64,000 nucleotides of DNA. Origin: Amborella trichopoda. Its lineage: Eukaryota > Streptophyta > Magnoliopsida > Amborellales > Amborellaceae. The notes under the pieces are model-generated. The model ran no database searches, was not told the DNA's origin, and was given only the letters and a program-made list of their open reading frames with translations. The stretch spans positions 1,195,398-1,259,397 of the forward strand of contig NW_006497560.1 of the NCBI RefSeq assembly GCF_000471905.2. Reading direction: 5' to 3'. Below, one piece after another: positions 1 to 11,817 of the stretch; the first letter of the stretch is position 1; each line of letters opens with the position of its first letter. The position numbers were made by a program, and so were the translations under genes.

Positions 1-32
1 TTCATGAGCCGGGAGTCCCTCTTTTGTGCCAG

Positions 33-395
33 TCAAACTTGCTGAACTAGTTGGGGTTCTACCTTTATGTTAGCAACCATACATACCACCCCATTAAATG
101 GCGGAGTTGGATGCCAATCCACTATTTCTTTCAATAACTTCATCTCTTGAATCATTAGATGAGCCACTGATGCTAGGGGTTTCCTGCTTAAAGCATCTGC
201 TACTTCATTAGTTTTACCCGGGTGGTATTGGATAGTACAATCATAATCGTTTAACAGGTCCATCCATCTTCTTTGCCTCATGTTCAACTCTTTTTGGGAG
301 AACAAGTACTTGAGGCTTTTATGATCCGTCGACATCTCAAATTTGGCTCCATAGAGATAATGTCTCCAAATTTTTAGGGTCTATAGCCACAAGCT
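33..395 (-). pseudogene. gypsy RNase H C-terminal fragment
   Basis: This piece holds the end of the RNase H fold: [11 protein letters not shown], then [17 protein letters not shown] with the conserved TDH, then [12 protein letters not shown] and [18 protein letters not shown]. These are hallmark blocks of plant Ty3/gypsy RNase H. It follows the RT fragment on the same strand after a frameshift near 390. The tail after LSRK is the short linker that normally leads into the integrase zinc finger, which would lie off the left window edge. Confidence 0.88.
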
Positions 396-431
396 CCAAA
401 TCGTGTGTTGCATATTTCTGCTCATACGACT

Positions 432-966
432 TCAATTGTCTAGAGGCATAGGCGATGACTTTCCCACGTTGCATAAGCACACATCTAAGTCCTTTGTGAG
501 AGGCATTGGTGCAAACTGTAAAATTCTCATTTCTTCATGTAAGGTCAGTATCGGAGCCGTGGTCAGTCTCCTTTTTAGCTCCTGGAAGCTCTTCTCACAG
601 TCATCTGACCATGCAAACTTCACATTCTTCTTGGTCAGTCGAGTTAGAGGGAGCGCTATCTTTGAAAATCTTTCTACGAAGCACCTGTAATATCCTGCTA
701 ATCCCAGGAAACTACGGACTTCTGTAGCGTTTGTCGGTTTTTCCCACTTGATCACGGCCTCAATCTTAGAAGGATCGACTGCGATTCCATCTGTAGAAAC
801 AATGTGCCCAAGAAAGGTCACACTAGAAAGCCAAAATTCACTCTTGCTTAATTTGACATATAACATTTTTGATTTCAGAGTCTGAAGCACTTCTCTCAGA
901 TGCTGCTCATGCTCCTCTCGACTCTTTGATGCTACAATAATGATGTTCTCATAGTGTGTCATAACA
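432..966 (-). pseudogene. gypsy RT thumb/connection fragment
   Basis: The translated piece contains the conserved gypsy segments [29 protein letters not shown] and [19 protein letters not shown], which lie just after the catalytic motif of reverse transcriptase. The position expected to hold the YxDD/FxDD active-site box reads THYENIII, so both catalytic aspartates are lost. Near 530 the frame shifts: the RNase H opening (SHKGL, then [12 protein letters not shown]) continues in another frame. No start codon is meaningful here because this is an internal piece of a polyprotein. Confidence 0.88.
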
Positions 967-968
967 CA

Positions 969-2127
969 ATGGACCATCATTTAAAGTCATTCATGTATAT
1001 AAATTTTTATTTATTTATTTATTTAATTATTATATATTATATATATATTTTTATTTTAGATATATATATTTTTAGGTCATCACATTTTACTTATGATATA
1101 AGTGTGTCCATTGAAACCTTTACACGCCATTTCCATTATTCATAGGCTACTGTTATGATCTTTAAAGCTGCTGGAAATTCATCATAACAGTGAGGTAAAT
1201 GCTCCCATCGTCTCTTGAGTGTTAGTCTTTAGTTCTCCGTTGATCTTGTGCTTTTAGTTGGTGCATTTTCTAAAGTATTGAATGCAAACTGTTGTGTCTT
1301 TCATGCTGCTGGAAATGAAATGAGCATTAAGTTTATTCCATACACCTAGCTCTTCCCTTTTGACCCCAGAATTGTTTGGTAGTTTGTACTAGACCTTTGA
1401 GCCAAGACTACACCATTTGGAGCTTGTTTGGAGTCCATTTTCTCCCCCATTTTGGCTCGGTGGTCCCATGTCCATATCACCTCTATTTTGGACTCTTTTA
1501 TATGAAAGACATTTAATTCACGTTGTGATTTATTTGCTTCCTAAGTTTAGATCGAAATCTGACCCGTCTTGGGCTATCAAGAGTGAGTGATAGTCAAGGG
1601 TTGTAACTATATTGTTGCGGTGTTCACATGGTAATCACTTCGAAATCGGCTTCCCATTGGATACTTTAAGCTCATGCACATTGTTTCTTTTATCTTGACA
1701 ATGATGTAATTTATTTCATTTGAGTTGTATAAAGCAATGCTTAATTTATAAGGGCATTGTTGTTGTTGAAGAGTTGTAGTTTGGTTGACACAATTTGTTG
1801 TAAGAAAGGGTTTTCCCAAGGTGAAATGAAAATTTGTATAAGAGGTTTTTAAATTTTTTATGTTTCATACCTTGTATGATTCCCTTGATACTACCTCAAG
1901 AGGAAGAAAACGACACTTAATGTGGAGTCTGAAGGTTTGGTTTCTCATTTGTTTGCATATATTGAAGATTGCCCTTTAGTGAGACTCAATGACCATAGCA
2001 GCTTATTTAATGACATCCATAGATATAAACAGGACCTTAGATAAAAAAATTACCTATGAGTTTACATTCTTTATTTCTTCTTTCTCTCTTGTCTCCATGG
2101 AATAGGCTGTTGGGATATTTGTCCTAC
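969..2127. other. AT-rich sequence, no gene recognised
   Basis: This 1.2-kb stretch has stop codons in all frames and no recognisable coding exon. About 1000-1075 is a nearly pure A/T run made of TTTA and TA units. Its position fits intron sequence of the golgin gene. Confidence 0.6.
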
Positions 2128-2135
2128 ATTGTTAT

Positions 2136-2358
2136 TAGGGGTGCGAATCGGGTCAGGCTAACCCAACCTAGTTATAGGTCCTGGACCCACAATCCAGATC
2201 CGGTTTGGTCTCCAACTCGGCAAGGACCCACCCGTTATAATTATATTATATATAATCTAAATTGACCCAGCAGGTTGGGTCTTGGTCAGGGTCCAATCAA
2301 CCGGGACCTTGCCTAGACACTGCGGGGTCAGGGTTGACCTAACTCGTTTGCAACCCTA
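2136..2358. mobile_element. hAT-like MITE with 8-bp target-site duplication
   Basis: The 223-bp element begins TAGGGGTGCGAATCGGGT and ends with the imperfect inverted complement (GTTTGCAACCCTA). The terminal inverted repeat can be followed for roughly 28 bp. It is flanked by ATTGTTAT (2128-2135) and GTTGTTAT (2359-2366), an 8-bp duplication with one mismatch. Length of duplication and TAGGG-type ends suit non-autonomous hAT elements. It has no coding capacity and lies in an intron. Confidence 0.72.
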
Positions 2359-2623
2359 GTTGTTATCGACCCTCTTATTGTTAACTCTTATGATTTGATC
2401 ATTTGCTATGATACTTCGCAGATCAAGGGTTATTTCTTTGCAGCTTTCTTTACTTCCCTTCCCATTATATGTACACAATTTTCGGGTCTTGTCTAAAACC
2501 TATTCCTTCCTTTGTTGTGTGCATATGGTTGCACATTACAAAAACACTTAGAAAATATAATATGAATAGATGCATATGAACATAACCTACAAATAAAATT
2601 TATTGTTGCCATTGAAAGAAGGG

Positions 2624-2668
2624 GCTAGCTGATTCCAAATAATTGGAATAATTTAGATGATGATGATT
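2624..2668 (+). mobile_element. 3' tail of an RTE-type LINE
   Basis: The segment GCTAGCTGATTCCAAATAAT followed by a short spacer and a GATGATGATGATT tail matches the end of the longer RTE copy at 22610-22665 (GTAGCTGATTCCAGTTAGTT, then GACGATGATGATGA). Only the last 45 bp are present, as expected for a severely 5'-truncated LINE insertion. Confidence 0.7.
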
Positions 2669-2942
2669 GAAAGCAGTGGCTATGTGGAATTCAAGGCAAT
2701 AAAATTTTCGTTTTTTACTTATATTAGTAAAGCTGAATTCCACTTACATGTGCCACTATACACTGCTGTAAAGGAAAATTAAGACCCTAAATACAACCGG
2801 CCTTTGCTTTTGCTACAAAATTGAACAAACTCAATCCGGGAATAAAAAGCCAAGCTTTCACTAAAGATTTCAATACAAATAATGTTCCTGAAAATTCAAG
2901 AAAATATGCAAATATGATTGAAGAAGAAAAGATAATAGCTAG

Positions 2943-4092
2943 GAAGACTTGCTTGAATGTGCCTTGGGGTCACCCCCATGGGCCCCCATGGGACTTAGTG
3001 CACCCCATACCCGATTCTTACCTGGTGGTACACGTTGATCTTATTGGCCTTGCTCAATTTTCAGAGACAGGAAGCTTCCCTAGGCAACACCTCACAAAAC
3101 TAGGGTTTTAGAGAGCATAAACACAATTAGGGTTTGAAGATCCCTTTAGAACCTATGGGCATGCTAGTAAAAGAGGAGATTTGGGGTTGTAAAAGAGGAG
3201 ATTTGGGGTTCTAAAAATATAATATCTAGGGGTTGTAAAAGAGGAGATTTGGGATCCCAAACATTTCGGTTTGGCCCGAAATCGAGTCCACTTCAAGAAG
3301 ATTGGTATATTTCAATAGTTTTCATTAGGTTTTGTATTTTTCCCTTAATGTCTAATGATGTTATTTTTTGCTATTTGTATTTTTTCTTTGATACTTTGTG
3401 ATATATATTTGATATGTTATTTTCTATTTGGAATCTTGGATTATTAATTTATTAGTTAGTTTAATACTTGCTTAATTCTTAATTCTTTATTAAATAATTG
3501 TATGTGCAATGTGTTTTCTTGATATATGATTCATAAAGCATAATTCTTTTATTCGTTAGTTTAATATTTTCTTAATTAATGCTTATAGCTTTTTAAATAA
3601 TTGCATGTGTGGCTTTTGATTTGCGAGATTTAAATGACATCTCGAGTTCATTTTATCTTTTAATGTTCATTTTGAGTTATAATTCTTTCATTTACAATCT
3701 GAAGTTGTAAATGTTTAGGTTTGATCTGTGCTTCTGGCAACTTAACAATATATTACATGCAAAATTTACTTATTGAATAATATATCATAAAATGGGGGGA
3801 GGTGTGGGGGATCCAAATTTTTTTTTAAAAAAAAAAAACCTGTTTTTTCGGTTTGGGCGTCCGCCTCTGCCTTATTGAATATTGCGTATGTACATATTGT
3901 GTGGAAGTTTGTGGAGAATTTAGCCCTCGCTTTCATAGACCTACATCTATAGGAGGCCACACAACTCTTCTGGCCTACAATCCATCATTGAGCTTTTCTC
4001 CGACTTTTGCAAGTGATGACCCTCTGTAAACCTTTTTCAGTAGTGCCATATGCCTAGGGGTAAGGGTTTTGGACATGATCAGGGCCATAGAT
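2943..4092 (+). repeat. Unidentified dispersed repeat, copy 1
   Basis: This 1.15-kb segment is homologous, in inverted orientation, to 10458-12122. Shared blocks in the same order include GAAGACTTGCTTGAATGTGC near the start, a block around 3033-3065 (TTATTGGCCTTGCTCAATTT), AGAGCATAAACACAATTAGG, a block around 3905-3945 containing TTTAGCCCTCGCTTTCATAG, and one at 4021-4090 containing AGGGTTTTGGACATGATCAG. It contains no credible coding sequence and no recognised TE motif. The 2821-3111 open frame is only a chance frame entering it. It lies upstream of golgin exon 1 of this set. Confidence 0.7.
3167..3253 (+). repeat. Three copies of a 20-23 bp direct repeat
   Basis: The unit TAAAAGAGGAGATTTGGGG occurs three times, twice back to back and once after an interruption of about 25 bp. 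It lies inside repeat copy 1 and has no counterpart in copy 2, so it arose after the two copies separated. Confidence 0.75.
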
Positions 4093-5043
4093 TGCCTAGC
4101 CCTTGGTCAGTCAACCATCACACACTCTCATTGAAGTGTATAATCCACTATAAATGATATTTATATGCTCTCACAGCTTATAAATCTGCAAACCCCAATA
4201 TCCATAACCTACAAGTAAATTTATAGTTGCTTGAAAATTGCTTGAGTTATGCTCTCCACTTGTGGAGCTACAATTCATGGTTAATGCAAATTACTTTAAC
4301 CTTGTGACAAAACCCCCCCAATTTTCTTTGTGGCTGCTCTGCATACTCTCTCTCTTTCATATTCCCAATCTCTAACAAAACCTCTCGCCCTGTTCTCTTT
4401 CTCTCTCAAACACGCATACACACACACAACCGGGCAAAGCGTGCTAGGGCTCTTCCTTTATTAGTGTAGGCATGCCCCCACTGTTCTGCAACCACAGACT
4501 GATGGGGAACCCTCTAATGTTCTCTTCTTTTGCAAAGATCTGCCCTTCTTGGCAAGAACTTATTCTGGCAACGAGCATGGCATCTTTTGCTTTATCTGTT
4601 GTGACTATTAAATTCACCAACCATTGTCAAGCCAAGTATTGATTATCTTGGATTGGTCTATGCATTTGTAGCTAGAGTAATGTGAGCTCTCAAGTTTGAG
4701 GCATATTGAACTATACTTTTCATTATTTGTTCTTACTTTTGAAATTGCATGCTTCACTATAGTTCAATTTTGATTCGTAAGTGATTGATTGACTACCATA
4801 CTATAGTTCAAATAGTTTGATTGATATCCTATTTACCTGGTTATATTTGTGAAAACAAATATGCACCTGATCATGTGTGAGAAGTTACATGGCATTCACC
4901 TTTGGAGTCTGGTTTGCAGTTATGTCTTTCAAAATTTAATGCTTGATGGTTTACTGTTGAGGACATTTCACTTGCGTCGAGATCAGATTATCTATGCATG
5001 CTCCTACATTTGTTTGATCGTAGTTGCTGGTTCTTGTTTGCAG

Positions 5044-5096
5044 AACTCAAGAGGAGGACATCAAATATTAACCAGAATATATCATCTTTAAATGAG
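5044..5096 (+). CDS. GC2: GC2 exon a (53 nt)
   Basis: The exon follows a TTCTTGTTTGCAG acceptor and ends AATGAG before GTAACT. It enters with the last two bases of a split codon and encodes LKRRTSNINQNISSLNE, coiled-coil sequence that aligns with the family just before the SRG segment of exon b. The exon before it lies outside the window or was not recognised. Confidence 0.85.
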
Positions 5097-8000
5097 GTAA
5101 CTGATGCATGTATTTTTCTGATGGTTAATATCCATGTCTAGCATTAGGAAGGCTTATTTCCTGTTCCCTTTGTTGAAATAGCACTGTCATATTTCCAGCA
5201 TTTATAGTGAAAGATGCTTATGTTTCTCCTGAATTGTGTTCCACATTGTTGTCTCTTGAATGGCTTTAATAGTTGGAAATGTCGAGAGGAGTTGAATTTG
5301 AACGGGAGATACTTGAGGCAGAGTATTCATTCACATATGATAAAATTGGGCATTTGCAAGGGAAGGTTAGTCTATTTAGACGCTTTGCTTAAATGACTTT
5401 TCACCCATCTCTACATGGCAACTTTCCTTGTTTGCAGTTTTATTCTGATTATATTTGTCATTTTGTAGTTTGTGTGCTTGAAAGATACTAAATGTGAATA
5501 GCTCACTAATCCTCAGTCGTTCAGTTTAGTATCTTGTATTAGTTACATATGTTATCTGGTAAAAGTGTTTAAAACATGATAGTATTAGCAATGATGGCAC
5601 AATGTTCTTTCATAAATACATTGGATAAAAAAATTATGGGATGCAGTCTCCTAAGGAAACAAACGCCAACCCTCAGAGTAGCCAGATTAACACCATAACT
5701 GGCAATGTATTTACAGTAAAATAGACCTTTTGGTGAATATGAAAATTCAGATTAAACTTGAATCTAAAATGATACAAACTTTATTTCTTGGAAACGAGAT
5801 GTTTTCAGAAGTGTTGAGTGTCTCAGGGGCACATAAATTCATTTGGCTTTCTGACTATATGTCATATGTCATCGTTGTAAGTATCCAAATGGGTATTCTA
5901 GTCATTCATATTCTTGTTCTTCTCTTTTGATAAAGTTGAATGTAATATATATTATATAAGATATTTAAATTTACTGTTGAAGTGCTGAATTAAAATAAAA
6001 CTTCACGCATCAATAAAATTCCACAAGAAAAGAAAAGAGCAAGTCACTTAAAAGTTGGCCATGAGCAACACAGAAATAAAATAAGAGAGGTACCAGGTAT
6101 CCTAGGGTCGGTTGGGAACAAGGCATGCCTCAAGAGTTCCTTTGGCCAAGCTATCCATGATGTTATCTTCTTCGCACCATACATGGCGAAAAGAGATCTG
6201 CGTTGGTTAGCTAAGGTTGCAAATTTGTGCAAATATCTGTTCCAGTATCCATGGGCAGGTACAACTATTTGTAGCCCAATTAATGGTCTTCAATCATCCT
6301 CAACCACAAGGTTCGATCCCCAACTGTGATCAAACAGTTGTTTCCTTAAAGAAGGGTTGGGTGCTTCAGCATGTTTGAACTGACACAGCATGCCGTACCC
6401 ATGAAAGATAAATGTGTATTTTCCTGGCTATCTCTGAACAGTCCCCCTATTCCTGAAGTACCTGGGTTGCCGAGGGATTTGATGTTGCCACTTTCAGGAG
6501 CGACCCAGGGGGAGGATCGATTGGGCTGGTTCTTACTTGACCTGATTAAGGTCCCGTAAGAAAGCTGAGGCAGCGAGGTCTTTGAAACCTTTCCACAGTG
6601 CTCCCCGCCCAATTGCACTGACAATTATATTGTTAAAAAAGCCTCAGCGATCTAACAATGCCTTTGAACACTCTTCTTTTACATTTGAGCCAGACGTTCC
6701 ATAGGATTACTAATGCTGAGATCGTCCGGAGTGTGGCCCAAGGAGGGAAAGGAGTAGCAAAGAAGGTAGAAAACAGTCGTTGAATGTACTCCGATACTAC
6801 CCATTCCAGGCCAAAAAGCTTTAGAAGTGAACTTCAAAATTGAGTAATGTAAGGTAATGAAGGAAAATATAGTCAACTGATTTTTTGTTGGCCTTGCACA
6901 TGATGCATTGATTCAGCATGGAAAGGCGACGCCTTTGGAAATGGTCGACAGAGCATATTTTTGTGAATGGCCAACCGATTGAAAAGTTTTGGATCTTTGG
7001 ATGGTCTGGGGCAAGCCAAGCCTTGTGAGCAACAGAGGGTTGGGTGTTTTCATGCCGAAGCTCTTGTTAGAAAGAGGATTGAGAAGAAGCCCCATGTGGA
7101 AGGGATCCACTAAATTTATCACATCCATGGCCAGGGGTATATAAAGAGTGAAGAGAGTTAATCAGGGAAACAAAACCAGGGCCCTTGTCATTGGAGAAAT
7201 TCATCCTGAAAGTACGGGACCAACCAGATGGCCACCAAAAATTTGAAGCAATCCGAGATGCCACAGTCCTGATCCATAGCCACATGAAATAGAGAGGGGA
7301 ACTGAATTTTTCGGTCCAATTCAGAACCCAAAAGTCGTTCCAGAGGTGCACCCCAGTCCCTGATTTGGGTGGAAACCTTGTCTTCTTAGTGAAAGGGGTG
7401 TAATCTGACGAACACCATTCCAAGCTCCCAAGATTCAAGAGTTATGGAACCCCTCAAGTAGCCAACCTGACTCATTAAGGCCTTATTTTGGTGCAATCAC
7501 AAGCATCCGTAAGTGATTCTCTGGGGTGGCGAAGTGCGAAGGCACTTGCTTAACAGAGCTGTGTCATATCCTTTTGAAGACCTAATCGCCAGGGCCCCAG
7601 CAGTTTGGGTTTGCAGACCATGGCCCAATTAACTAGGTAAAATTTGTTTTCGCTTCAAGCCTGATCAAAGAAAGTCCCTCATTAAGCACTTCAACTTTTT
7701 TTACTATCATCATAGGCATTCGGACGAGAGAGGGGTTGAAAACTGGTATACTATAAAGCTTAGTAGCCTTGATGAGGGTATGTGTACCACCCACAGAAAA
7801 AAAGCCTAAGAGACCAGGCGTCTCTTGAATCTTTCAATTGCTACATCTCACTGTTTTTTCGTGGGCCTTCTTAAGCACAAGGCCAAACCAAGCTATTTGC
7901 AGTGTATTTGTTGACCCCACAACCAATCTTCTTAGCTAGGTTGGTATGGTCATCAATGCCAATGCCCATGGGGTAGTTTTGTGCATGTTAACTTTGAGGC

Positions 8001-11000
8001 CATAGCAAGCTTGAAAATGGACATGAATAGTGATCGAGGATCAGCTTGCTTAGGGAGCACATCAGAAAATCTAACGTGTCATCTACATATTGTAGATGGG
8101 AGATAGAGGGGTCTCTACTTGATGATTTGAATCCTTGGAGGCAGTTGTGGTCATACAGTTGTACTGAAAACCACGGCCATAATTGCTAAGAGGAAGGCTT
8201 TAGTGGATCTCCTTGGCAGAGAGCCCCAAAGGTAGGGAAGTAGCGGTTAGAGCTGGTAATGGACTGGGTGGCCCGGCTCGGCCCAGTCAGCCAGCCCTAA
8301 AAAATAGGGCTGGGCTAGGGTTAGTGCTGCCAGCCCTGCCCTTGCCCCCCGGTTTTTTTTTTTTTCCTTTTTTCTTTTAGTTTTTCTTCATTTTTTTTGG
8401 CCCGTCCCGGCCCCGGCCCTAACAAGGCGAGAGCCGGGCCTATGGGGACAAGGGCTGGGCCAGGGCCCCAGGACTGAACCATTGCCTCCCTTACCTTGAG
8501 AGCTACAATTAATTGAAATAGAGGTAAAGGGGGATGAGAGGCAGCCTGAACTCCAAGATCACCTATTCCAATGCGCTGGAGGATGCTGTCCAAGATCAAC
8601 CTATAAATGTGATCATAAGCTTTTATCCAATCTAGCTTCAACACTTTCCTTGTGGGCTTTGATTGATGTCTAGAGTGAATGCATTTATGAGCAATTAGAG
8701 CCCCATCCAGGATATTGATTTTTAATAAAGGCATATTCATGGGGAACATTACTGAGTCTAGCACTACCCGAAGTCGGGTAAATAGTACCTTAGACAAGAT
8801 ATCATAGTTACTGTTTACGTGGATGAAGGGTTGGAAATCTTTGATTTGCGGAGCCCCTTCAATCTTGGGGACTGCGGCAACGAGAGTGGAATTCATGCCT
8901 TTATAAATAATTCCTTGGTAGTAAAGTTCGGAGAAGAAAGCCAAGATATCTGGGGCTAGTCATTCCCAAAACAGATGGAATAAGGCTCTCCAGAATCGAT
9001 CCAGGCCAGGGGCTTCATCCTGTCCTAGGTCCAAAATTGCTCTTCTGATCTCTACCTCTGAAGAGGGCCTCCCCAAGAACACAAGTCCGATCCACAGAAT
9101 ACTAAAGTTTAAGTTTGTGAGCCCAATTTGAGCTGTGAAAAGTTCCTTGGAATTTCGATTGAAAGCATTGTTAACTTGTATTGGCTTAGAGTAAGGTCTT
9201 CCCCCCATCATTAATTTGAAGTATAGTTTTCTAGCTTCTAAAACTGGCAATTTTCTGGAAAAAGGAATGGCATGGTTGCTCTTTGTAGCCACTTGATCCT
9301 ATATCTCTGAAACCTGTAAAGTTGTTTTTTGGAGCACTTATTAAATTCGGATTCACTTACATTCTAAGGTTCCTTTCTGGAGGAGAGAGCATCCTAGTAT
9401 TCTCGGCACGATCCATGGACTCTATTTCATCGGGTCTATGAAATCATTCCTTAGAGACAAAGTCAAAAGCCCATGATACTTGTGTAATCTCAAGACCCTA
9501 TGTTACACCGGGTGACCAGAGGCCCCCCGGAGGGGAAGGTCTATGAAATCATGCCTGTAGACAAAGTCAAAAGCCCATGATGCTTGTGTAATGCGTCCAC
9601 CTGTGTTCTTCTCATACCTACATATAGTGAGAATGAAATCACTTCCGAGGCACCCTTTTTGGGGTCTAAAGGAGCTATATAGTCAAGCTTAGCCAATAAT
9701 TCTGGACTAAGTGCTGGCCTGTTGGGGCCACATGCAGAAGTTAGCTTCCGTTCAAATTGTTTGCTACTTGCCATGGTACGAGGTTGATGGAGTAGGGTAC
9801 GTCGTGTCTACAATTTGGAGTGACTACAGGGTCTCCTATAACCCACCAATCACCAGAGACACCCTGGGAAGGGATGGGCTCTCACTGACAGAATCTCCTA
9901 CCCCAAACATTGTGGATGTATAAAAGACCTGCGGTTCCTAATTTGGTTGTTGTGAAACCTCTGAGATGATGAGGCACACTGCTCTCATTTGAGGGAGGGG
10001 GTAAGAAGAGTGGTGGCATCGACTAAGAATGGATCCTGCAATTCTCATCCAGGCTGAACAAGTATGAACCAGAAAGCATAGGGATACCCTCTGATTTGTC
10101 ATAGCTTATGCTTCAAGAGGGGTTATGCATCTCTCTCCAGCTCTTGCTTTTCCTACTGGCAGTTTTTCTCATAATGTTACTGATATCACCTGTAGGACCC
10201 TTTAATTTGAAACCAATCGTCCAAAGCAAAAGGTTGATGTCTCTGCTTGATTTGGCACGATGCATGTGAGTGATATATTAGGAGTGCACAAAGTAGGACT
10301 CTTTGTTTGAGCTGTCTCTTAGGGTATTAAAATTCGCCTTGCCTCACCTAGCTTGGTGCAATCCCAAGGCTCAGGAGATAGGTTTGCGGCTTCACCAGGT
10401 TCTAGCGTGGAGGGGAGATGAGGTGTTAACATATTACCTTGAATAAGTGTTCTATGGCCTTGGTCATGTCCAAAACCCTAATTCCTGAGCATGTGGCACT
10501 ACTGTAAAGGGTTTATAGAGGGTCATCCCTTTTTGAGGTCGGAGAGATACCCAGGGATGATATGTCATCACGAAAGCTGTTTTGGTTTCTTGTATGCGCA
10601 TGTAGGCTTGTGAGAGCGAGGGCTAAAACCTCAATAAATTTTCGCACGGCATTTACATGAAAATTGCATGACTGGGAAGCAACCCTGAAAAGTGATATGT
10701 GTACATTTGCATAGAGACTGTCCTCCTTGCACCATCGTAATGTGTGTTTGACTTGCTCTTAACGGGGGGTTGGGGGAATTGTAATCCGCCTTCCGAGATC
10801 ATGGTTTCATTGTTTATTGGTTAGCTTTGATTAGCCAATCATGAGCCCTTGCATGTGATTGTGGGTCATAGTTCTTGTTGGGTCGGTTTGAGAAGACAAT
10901 TGTGAATCACGATCACTAGGTCGAGTGGAGTGCCTTATAGTCACTTATTTTTGACCCATTGGTACTTGTCTTCTTCTAGATGTTTTATTTTCAGTATTAA

Positions 11001-11673
11001 AAATATTTCTGTGAATTTTAGAAGTTTTAGATTTTTTTAAATTTATATCTTCTGTAAAATCTATAGAAAGTGTATTTATGAAATTTTTATTGTGTGTAGG
11101 TGCACATGGGACCCTTGGATCCAGCCTCACATGTGTGCCACACCAGATGGGTGGGGTGTGGAGCCCATGGTGGACCCACACCTCCCACATGGGGAGGGTT
11201 GCCCCCCTCCTCACTCATCTTTAAGTTATATTTTAATTAAAAGATGATTTGAAGTTAGTTAGATAATCTTTTAAAAAGAAAAGATTGTGTGCTTATTTTG
11301 TGGGAGTCTTTTTTTACCAAAAATATATTATTTTGACTCCCTACAATTTTAAAGAGATAAAAAAGGAAGTTCTAAAAGGTTTTGAGATTGGGCTTATCCT
11401 AATTAGAAGTAAAGCGGATATGGGTCAAAGTTTAAGGGGATAAAGTTCCAAATATTCCTCCCTCAATCATGATTACTAATTTATAAGATAAATGCCTCAG
11501 ATTTAATTGTCTCTCACCTCCCAGGTTTCCTATATTCCTATTAATCAAGGTGAGTCATAATTGGTTCGGCATACCTAAAGGGTTGAGGATCTCCCTTCAT
11601 TCTCTACACAATTCCCTAGCCTTTCTCTCTTTTGATCTTCTCTCTTCTCCAGCCCCACTCTCTCATCTTATTG

Positions 11674-11704
<31 letters not shown>

Positions 11705-11785
11705 GTGTCGNNNNNNNNNNNNNNNNNNNNGCCTTTCTCTCTTTGTATCTTCTCTCTTCTCCACGCCCACTCTCTCATCTTATTG

Positions 11786-11817
<32 letters not shown>

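Larger units (their letters stand above)
1..968 (-). mobile_element. Ty3/gypsy retrotransposon remnant (RT thumb to RNase H)
   Basis: Read on the minus strand this stretch encodes the end of a reverse transcriptase followed by its RNase H and the start of the linker to integrase, in the order typical of Ty3/gypsy pol. Homology stops abruptly near 968, just where the catalytic part of RT should begin, and runs off the left window edge at the other end. At least two frameshifts (near 530 and 390) break the frame, so it is dead. It lies antisense to the golgin gene further right and would sit in one of that gene's upstream introns. The lineage looks like a chromovirus-type element, but without integrase I cannot place it firmly. 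Confidence 0.88.
6040..9310 (-). mobile_element. L1-type LINE, antisense in golgin intron
   Basis: On the minus strand this region encodes, in order, the APGxD block of reverse transcriptase (near 9000), the RT core (8500-8944), the catalytic YVDD box (8078-8089), the post-RT region, a zf-RVT zinc finger (about 6850-6935) and a C-terminal RNase H (6044-6624). That order is the hallmark of plant L1 ORF2. The endonuclease and ORF1 are absent, so the copy is 5'-truncated. Many stops and frameshifts and an internal GC-rich insertion (about 8240-8500) show it is old. It sits antisense within the 8.7-kb golgin intron. No clear poly(A) marks its 3' end near 6040. Confidence 0.9.

Noticed and set aside
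2821-3111. 96-codon plus-strand frame
   Set aside because: It crosses the boundary of the dispersed repeat at 2943 and is not kept in the second copy of the repeat.
4849-5091. 80-codon frame before golgin exon a
   Set aside because: It runs across the splice acceptor at 5043 in a different phase from the golgin exon and has no similarity to the protein family.
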